From positions 1 to 64,000 of the forward strand of contig JACMLM010000064.1 of the NCBI GenBank assembly GCA_014379595.1: a DNA stretch of 64,000 nucleotides, given 5' to 3'. Both the position numbers and the translations under genes were made by a program. The stretch comes from Anaerolineales bacterium. GTDB lineage: Bacteria > Chloroflexota > Anaerolineae > Anaerolineales > Villigracilaceae. The notes under the pieces are model-generated. The model was not told the origin of the DNA, made no database searches, and saw only the letters and a list, made by a program, of their open reading frames with translations. Shown here one piece after another: positions 58,983 to 64,000 of this stretch. Position 1 is the first letter of the stretch. Each line of letters starts with the position of its first letter.

Positions 58983-59492
58983 ATGCTCAAAACATTGCGT
59001 CATTTCTTTGCCATCTTATTACTACCATTTATGGCAGTCATTGTTGTTCCATTATGGCTGTTTAATTCATTTGTAAATTACGATACACGTTGGACCGAGA
59101 TGACACCCACCGCATGGACAGGATATATCGCAGGTGCGTTATTCGTCTGGATCGGGTTTACATTATTCGTGTGGTGTGTGAATCTATTTGCGATCATTGG
59201 CCAGGGGACACTTGCTCCGTGGGACCCAACTCAAAAGCTTGTAGTGTCTGGCCCATATCGTCATGTCCGCAACCCGATGATCAGCGCCGTGGCTATGATG
59301 TTGATCGGTCAGGCTTTGTTTTGGGGTTCTTGGGTGATCGGTCTTTGGGCAGTGATATTCATAATCATCAATACCGTCTATTTTATATTTTCAGAAGAAC
59401 CAGGTTTGGAAAAACGATTTGGGGAAAGTTATCTCAATTACAAAGCCAATGTCCCACGCTGGATTCCACGTCTCATGCCGTGGATAGATTAA
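58983..59492 (+). CDS. isoprenylcysteine carboxyl methyltransferase-like membrane protein
   Basis: 169 residues, four or five helices, of the ICMT/PEMT superfamily of membrane methyltransferases. The SAM-binding C-terminal part reads SGPYRHVRNPM and then EEPGLEKRFGESYLNYKANVPRWIP. Substrate unknown; bacterial members act on lipids or small thiols. Start set at ATG 58983; the frame from 58956 lacks support. Confidence 0.85.
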   Translation: MLKTLRHFFAILLLPFMAVIVVPLWLFNSFVNYDTRWTEMTPTAWTGYIAGALFVWIGFTLFVWCVNLFAIIGQGTLAPWDPTQKLVVSGPYRHVRNPMISAVAMMLIGQALFWGSWVIGLWAVIFIIINTVYFIFSEEPGLEKRFGESYLNYKANVPRWIPRLMPWID

Positions 59493-59505
59493 ACAAGTAA
59501 AACAT

Positions 59506-59536
59506 GGGCGAACCGCTTCGCGAGGCCCGCCCCTAC
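59506..59536. repeat. GGGCG/CGCCC palindrome ending in CCCCTAC
   Basis: GGGCG at the left and GGCCCGCCCCTAC at the right with an inner CGCTTCGCG. Member of the GTAGGGGCG family; followed by a pyrimidine-rich CTCTCTATTCTCTACTCTCT tract (59542-59561). Confidence 0.5.
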
Positions 59537-59574
59537 TAACCACTCTCTATTCTCTACTCTCTTTTTTTCTTTCT

Positions 59575-60639
59575 TTATTTTCCCCAGCGAGGCTGCCAAT
59601 CAGAAATGGGGCTGTTCGTTAAACGAGTTAGTCCAGTGCCATCGGGGTGAATGGCATAAATTTCGTTGTTGCCATCTCGAAAAGATGCGAAAGCAATCCA
59701 GTTCCCATCTGGTGACCAGCTTGGACCGAGATTATCTCCGCCATCTGTGAGCTGTACCAAACCAGTCCCATCCACATTAATAATATAAACATCACGGTCA
59801 GGAGATGGACCCGCATAAAAAGCAAGCCGCGTCCCATCCGGTGACCAGGAACTGCGTCCGCCCATATCTGGCAGATTCGTCACCTGACGAATGTTCGAAC
59901 CATCTGCATTCATCACAAACAATTGCCGCAAGCCGGCACGTGAGGATGCAAATGCGATCATCGAACCATCCGCTGACCAGGTTGGGTCAATATCATCGGA
60001 GGTTGTAAGAGCATGAGGATTCTTTCCATCAGGCTTCATCAACCATAGTCCATTTCCATTATTTGTAAAAACGACCCAATCACCGTTTGGGGAAAGCTCT
60101 GGCGCATATAAACTGCCGATGTTTTTTGTGAGGCGCTGCAACCCATTCCCATTGAGATTGACGGAATGGATTTCAAAGCCTGTGCTGCGGCGCGATGAGA
60201 AATAGATCTTTTGTCCATCAGGTGAGATGGATGCATAAAAAGCAGTTGCTTCCATCTCGGTTATTTGTTTGCGGTCTGAGCCGTCGGCATTCATTAAACA
60301 GATCTGGTCTATCTGCTTTATATAACAAGTGAAGGCGATCTTGCCAGCGAGAGAACCATCCCCGCCAAAATTTGGGACTGGTGAAGGAATCAGTGTGGAT
60401 GGGAGAACTCCCAAATCCAGCGTTGGCAGCAAAGTAGGCGTGGATGAATCAAATACTGAGGCAGTGGATGTTTCCAAAGGCAAGCTGACAAATGGAGTCG
60501 GGTCAATGCTTTGATTGGGAGGATTCATCAGGATGTAATAAAACACGCATGCTACAATGCAAATCCCTATTACTCCAACGCCTGTTCCGACGAGGAGAGT
60601 TTTATCGAATGCGGTGAGAATCTTATTAGGTGTAGACAT
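59575..60639 (-). CDS. PD40/TolB-like beta-propeller membrane protein
   Basis: 354 residues: a membrane anchor at about 15-38, a Ser/Thr/Pro-rich linker, then six or so WD40-like PD40 repeats each containing a motif such as WSPDGTRLAFYAG or WSADGSMIAFAS. The propeller would face outside, like the TolB C-terminal domain. Partner unknown. TAGAAT six bases before the ATG suggests a leaderless mRNA. Confidence 0.87.
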   Translation of the reverse strand: MSTPNKILTAFDKTLLVGTGVGVIGICIVACVFYYILMNPPNQSIDPTPFVSLPLETSTASVFDSSTPTLLPTLDLGVLPSTLIPSPVPNFGGDGSLAGKIAFTCYIKQIDQICLMNADGSDRKQITEMEATAFYASISPDGQKIYFSSRRSTGFEIHSVNLNGNGLQRLTKNIGSLYAPELSPNGDWVVFTNNGNGLWLMKPDGKNPHALTTSDDIDPTWSADGSMIAFASSRAGLRQLFVMNADGSNIRQVTNLPDMGGRSSWSPDGTRLAFYAGPSPDRDVYIINVDGTGLVQLTDGGDNLGPSWSPDGNWIAFASFRDGNNEIYAIHPDGTGLTRLTNSPISDWQPRWGK

Positions 60640-60645
60640 AGTCGA

Positions 60646-60651
60646 ATTCTA
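60646..60651 (-). promoter_or_regulatory. -10 box for leaderless PD40 gene
   Basis: TAGAAT on the minus strand, six bases (TCGACT) before the ATG at 60639. Confidence 0.5.
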
Positions 60652-60713
60652 TTCGATTATTGGAAAAAATATAATCCCAATAACTGGCCCTCAAAGCGAG
60701 AATTGTCCTGAAA

Positions 60714-60757
60714 TATAAAATGGTATCCGAGGTTTTAGCCTCGGATACCATTTTATA
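60714..60757. terminator. terminator of the 5'-nucleotidase gene
   Basis: Nineteen-base perfect stem TATAAAATGGTATCCGAGG with its complement and a six-base loop, 18 bases after the nucleotidase stop on the minus strand. Confidence 0.85.
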
Positions 60758-60774
60758 TTATTCGTAGGGCGTAA

Positions 60775-62490
60775 TTATGGAAGTCTTGTGATGCGGTTTT
60801 GTGGTCCAGGAGGAACAGGTCCACCATAGCTAGCAAAGTAAGCTTCAAATGCATCCGTATCTACAGCACCACCCAAACGGTTAGTTCCCTGCGTCAGGAT
60901 TGGGAAGCTATCACCGCCATCTGCAAGGAAGGAGTTTACTGTTACACGATAGCTGTCTGCTGCATTGATCATCACGCCATTGAGCATGATCGTTGCCGGG
61001 TCTACTTTATCGCAGACCGGACCTGAGGCTTTCCAAGTATAGGTAAAGCCCGCAGACACCTGTAAAATTCGCGCACTCGCTAAGGTACAACCAGCAAACT
61101 GTTCTTCCAGCAATCTTTCAATTTGTGTGCCTGTCAGAGTCATGGTAACCATGCTGTTACCAAACGGCTGGACGGTGAACATTTCGCCATACGTAACGTT
61201 ACCGTCACCTTCTCCTGCAGGACTGCCTGCATATGTCAGGTCTGCGCGAATGCCGCCTGGATTCATAAAGGCGACCACGGCATCACCCAAGCCCGGGTCA
61301 TCGGTTGCTTCAAGCTGACCATCGGCGATCACATCACCTAAAGCTGATTCACCTGCTGTATTGGGTGCACGACTAATATTTGCTGTGATGGAACCGATCA
61401 CACGATTGGCAAGCGGAGCAGCAATTGCGTTGTATTTGGCGAGCAAAGCAGTTAACGGAGCAGCCTTGGGAACAGTACGAGTAACAATCACATTGTTGGC
61501 TGACATGGTTTCCACTTCGCCTGTCGCCCGGCTGATACTTAGATCGATCTTGGTCACCAAACGTCCAAATGAGAATGAGCTAGTCACAATCTTGCCGTCG
61601 ATCACACAGTTATACGGCTGATGAGTATGCCCAGTGATGACTACATCTACTTCATCGTCCAATCGGTTGACGATATCAACAATTGGTCCTGAGATCCCTA
61701 CACAACCATTAGGATTGGTGGTGGCATCGGTTGTGGACTGATCAGCACCCTCATGGATCACGACCACAATCGTCTCAACCTTTTTGTGCTTGAGTTCGGG
61801 AATCAAAGCGTTGACAGTATCAGCCTCATCCAGGAAGTCTAAATCAGAAATGCCAGATGGGGTTACGATCAAAGGTGTGCCTTCGAGTGTCATACCAATG
61901 AAGGCAACTTCAACGTTCTTGTATTTGCGTGTCTTGTATGCTGGGAAAATGGTCTCGCCATTGTCCTCACGTACTACGTTAGCAGCCAGGAATTGGAAGT
62001 CTGCACCCTCAAAACCATCTCCATCCTGACAGCCGTCCACTGGGTGACAGCCACCATTCTGCATACGCATCAATTCCGTCCAGCCTTCGTCGAACTCGTG
62101 ATTACCAACTGCATTGAAGTCCAAACCAATCTCGTTAAAAGCTTCAATGGTTGGCTCATCGTGGAACAATGCAGAAAGCAATGGGCTTGCACCAATCAAA
62201 TCGCCTGCCGAAACGACAACTGTATTAGGGTTAAGAGCACGCAGGTTATCGATATGAGTGGCAAGATATTCAACCCCTCCCGCAACAATATTTGGAGCAG
62301 GGCAACCAGATACTGCTGGAACACACCCTGCACTGCTGGTGGGTGGTTCAAGGTTTCCATGGAAATCATTCAAAGCCAATATCTGCAGTTCTATCGTACC
62401 TGGGGGTTTTGCTTGTACTGTAGAAAATGTCTGGGAGGTTATTATTATGACGAGAGCAATCATACCAAGAGCATAAAGAAACTTCTTCAT
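60775..62490 (-). CDS. secreted bifunctional metallophosphatase/5'-nucleotidase
   Basis: 571 residues from ATG 62490 (AGGAG site). A signal peptide (first 27 residues) is followed by the metallophosphatase domain with LALNDFHGNL, VSAGDLIGAS, GNHEFDEGW and GHTHQPYN, then the 5'-nucleotidase C-terminal domain with MNPGGIRADL and SFLADGGDSFPIL. UshA-like enzymes release nucleosides from nucleotides outside the cytoplasm. Its products are the expected cargo of the nucleoside salvage system at 3.9-10 kb. Confidence 0.93.
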   Translation of the reverse strand: MKKFLYALGMIALVIIITSQTFSTVQAKPPGTIELQILALNDFHGNLEPPTSSAGCVPAVSGCPAPNIVAGGVEYLATHIDNLRALNPNTVVVSAGDLIGASPLLSALFHDEPTIEAFNEIGLDFNAVGNHEFDEGWTELMRMQNGGCHPVDGCQDGDGFEGADFQFLAANVVREDNGETIFPAYKTRKYKNVEVAFIGMTLEGTPLIVTPSGISDLDFLDEADTVNALIPELKHKKVETIVVVIHEGADQSTTDATTNPNGCVGISGPIVDIVNRLDDEVDVVITGHTHQPYNCVIDGKIVTSSFSFGRLVTKIDLSISRATGEVETMSANNVIVTRTVPKAAPLTALLAKYNAIAAPLANRVIGSITANISRAPNTAGESALGDVIADGQLEATDDPGLGDAVVAFMNPGGIRADLTYAGSPAGEGDGNVTYGEMFTVQPFGNSMVTMTLTGTQIERLLEEQFAGCTLASARILQVSAGFTYTWKASGPVCDKVDPATIMLNGVMINAADSYRVTVNSFLADGGDSFPILTQGTNRLGGAVDTDAFEAYFASYGGPVPPGPQNRITRLP

Positions 62491-62631
62491 TTGGATTCTC
62501 CTATATATGCTTATTCTAATAAGGTTACTTTGTAATCGACGGGAAAAACTTAAGCGATAGACGAAAATCATTTGATCTGTAATATGAATGTGATATGAGC
62601 GCGCTTTTCTCCTTTACAGTTATTTACTATA

Positions 62632-62660
62632 AGAATAGCATTTTTGTAAAGTCAGTGCAA
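62632..62660 (-). promoter_or_regulatory. promoter of the 5'-nucleotidase gene
   Basis: On the minus strand TTGCAC and TATTCT are spaced by 17 bases. The transcript would start near 62625, giving a leader of about 135 bases. I see no known riboswitch fold in it. Confidence 0.5.
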
Positions 62661-62692
62661 GTACTAATTTTGGATCTTAACCGCTTAATAAC

Positions 62693-62726
62693 AAAATCCT
62701 GATGGTCTTTTGACCATCAGGATTTT
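62693..62726 (-). terminator. terminator of leuS
   Basis: Fifteen-base stem AAAATCCTGATGGTC/GACCATCAGGATTTT with a TTTT loop, downstream of leuS on the minus strand. Confidence 0.85.
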
Positions 62727-62769
62727 AATTTTGGTGAGCATGAATCTCACCCTTATTCTTCACTACTCG

Positions 62770-64000
62770 CTACACCACAATACTCACTAAACGCCTATTC
62801 GCCACAATGATCTTTTTCGGCTCCTTGCCCTCTAAATATTTCTGGACAGTCTCCGAAGCTAATGCAGCAGACTTGATCTCATCATCTGTTGCATCCGCTG
62901 GGACAATGACCTTATCGCGCACTTTGCCATTGATCTGGATGGGCAATTCAATGGAGTCTTCTTTCGTGGCGGCTTCGTCCACTTGCGGCCATGATTGTGT
63001 ATGGATGGAATAAGGCTTGCCCAAATGATTCGTCCACAATTCTTCGGTGATATGTGGGGCAACAGGAGCCATCATCTTCAAATAGATTTCCTGTGCTTCC
63101 TTCCATTCAGGTGTGCCAACTGCGCCTGCTTCACGCGCCTTGTACATTTCATTCATCAATTCCATCAACGACGAAACAATTGTGTTGAACTCAAACTGCT
63201 CGAAGTTGCGAGTCACACGGCGCAGAGTCTGGTGGAGCTTTCGGCGCAGAGTCTTTTTTGTTTCATCAGAAGCAGGTATCGGCGCGAATGAAACGGGATC
63301 TGTGAACAAACTCCATACACGCCTCACCCAACGCACACTTCCTTCAATGCCCTGCGAGTCCCATGGCGCGCCCATTTCCCAACGTGCAAAGAACAAAATA
63401 TAGGCGCGCACACTATCCGCACCATATTTCTTAACCAACACATCAGGCGCAATCACATTACCCTTACTCTTAGACATCTTATCGCCGTCTTCGCCTAACA
63501 CCATACCCTGATTACGCAATTGCATCATCGGTTCGCCACCCTCGACGATACCCGCATCACGCAATGCCTTGTGAAAGAAACGTGTGTATAACAAATGCAT
63601 GGTGGCATGTTCGATGCCGCCCGTGTATGTATCGACGGGCATCCAATAGTTATATTCGGCATCATCAAACGGAGCCTTATCATACTTCGGAGACAGATAA
63701 CGCAAGTGATACCACGATGAACACATGAATGTATCCATTGTGTCGGTCTCGCGCACAGCCGCTTCACCACACACGGGGCAGGTTGTATTCTTCCATGTGG
63801 GATGCAGCTTCAACGGGCTTTCACCGGTTGGCCGCCACTCTACATCTTCCGGCAACAAGACAGGTAATTGATTCTCGGGCACAGGATTCCAACCATGCAC
63901 GTCACAATGGATCATAGGGATCGGCGCGCCCCAATAACGCTGACGGCTGATCAACCAATCACGATAACGATAGTTGACAGACTCTTTGCCGATACCTTTT
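62770..64000 (-). CDS. leuS: leucyl-tRNA synthetase, C-terminal part (cut by window edge)
   Basis: Charges tRNA-Leu. About 409 residues are visible; the frame stays open to the right edge, so the N-terminal half, including the HIGH motif, lies outside. Seen here are SRQRYWGAPIP after the editing region, a zinc-type CPVCGE, the class I motif DKMSKSKGN, the anticodon-binding helices and the C-terminal INGKVRDKVIVP. The apparent TTG start at 63954 is only an internal Leu codon. Confidence 0.95.
   Translation of the reverse strand, partial: KGIGKESVNYRYRDWLISRQRYWGAPIPMIHCDVHGWNPVPENQLPVLLPEDVEWRPTGESPLKLHPTWKNTTCPVCGEAAVRETDTMDTFMCSSWYHLRYLSPKYDKAPFDDAEYNYWMPVDTYTGGIEHATMHLLYTRFFHKALRDAGIVEGGEPMMQLRNQGMVLGEDGDKMSKSKGNVIAPDVLVKKYGADSVRAYILFFARWEMGAPWDSQGIEGSVRWVRRVWSLFTDPVSFAPIPASDETKKTLRRKLHQTLRRVTRNFEQFEFNTIVSSLMELMNEMYKAREAGAVGTPEWKEAQEIYLKMMAPVAPHITEELWTNHLGKPYSIHTQSWPQVDEAATKEDSIELPIQINGKVRDKVIVPADATDDEIKSAALASETVQKYLEGKEPKKIIVANRRLVSIVV

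Noticed and set aside
62491-62625. Riboswitch in the 135-base leader of the 5'-nucleotidase gene
   Set aside because: No purine or other known aptamer core was recognised by eye.
1-64000. CRISPR arrays, tRNA, rRNA, transposases, prophage genes
   Set aside because: I looked for direct repeats with spacers, cloverleaf-like patterns and integrase or transposase motifs and found none.

Overview
The window looks like a chromosomal segment of a Chloroflexota bacterium, probably class Anaerolineae (inference from gene content only: a stand-alone bacterial Elp3, DUF1501/DUF1800 pair, NBR1-Ig plus CAP lipoprotein, translin-like protein with DUF3467, EcfT-A-A' module, LysM cell-wall protein, large GAF/PAS sensors; no rRNA or tRNA gene was found to confirm it). 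Genes are dense on both strands, no intergenic gap exceeds 300 bases, and there is no CRISPR array, transposase or prophage. What fills the gaps is a rich set of short palindromic repeats, several of which have entered reading frames or supply stop codons, and many promoters whose -10 box sits only 6-9 bases before the start codon, suggesting leaderless mRNAs.

Layout. 1-3.9 kb: peptide deformylase, a GNAT, RecF and an odd membrane protein with Asp-box repeats. 3.9-10 kb: ribokinase, two nucleoside hydrolases, an ECF S component and EcfT-A-A', read here as a nucleoside uptake and salvage system. 10-18.5 kb: PPC/DUF296 protein, a three-gene minus-strand operon (unknown family, NTP transferase, PAP2 phosphatase), a large sensor kinase, a fumarase-like lyase and a FemAB/BioF2-type GNAT. 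18.6-25.3 kb: a PP2C-like transmembrane protein, an unknown 329-residue protein and a GAF-rich diguanylate cyclase. 25.3-28.4 kb: a Trm9-like methyltransferase divergent from APS reductase and Elp3, a possible bacterial wobble-uridine (mcm5U-type) pathway. 28.6-38.7 kb: EamA transporter, Era, YitT, flippase-like protein, response regulator, FAD oxidoreductase, DinB, twin small membrane proteins, then SSB, DUF3467, a translin-like protein and a membrane protein.

38.7-46.4 kb: two signalling proteins with degenerate receiver domains, a GT2 glycosyltransferase with a methyltransferase, a 736-residue protein that resembles a DNA methylase with lost catalytic motifs, and the CAP lipoprotein. 46.4-54.2 kb (minus strand): ECF sigma factor, anti-sigma factor, two four-helix membrane proteins, DUF1800 and DUF1501, preceded by an unrecognised 694-residue protein and a DUF4260 protein. 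54.4-64 kb: LysM protein, an aromatic amino acid hydroxylase next to a pteridine-reductase-like SDR, folB, folK and folE (a full pterin cofactor set), an ICMT-like methyltransferase, a PD40 beta-propeller protein, a secreted 5'-nucleotidase, and the C-terminal part of leucyl-tRNA synthetase running off the right edge.

Functional links: the exported 5'-nucleotidase could make nucleosides outside the cell; the ECF system could import them; the two hydrolases would release base and ribose, and ribokinase would trap ribose as ribose-5-phosphate. The pterin genes would supply the cofactor of the hydroxylase as well as folate. All roles are predicted from sequence motifs read by eye; no database search was run.
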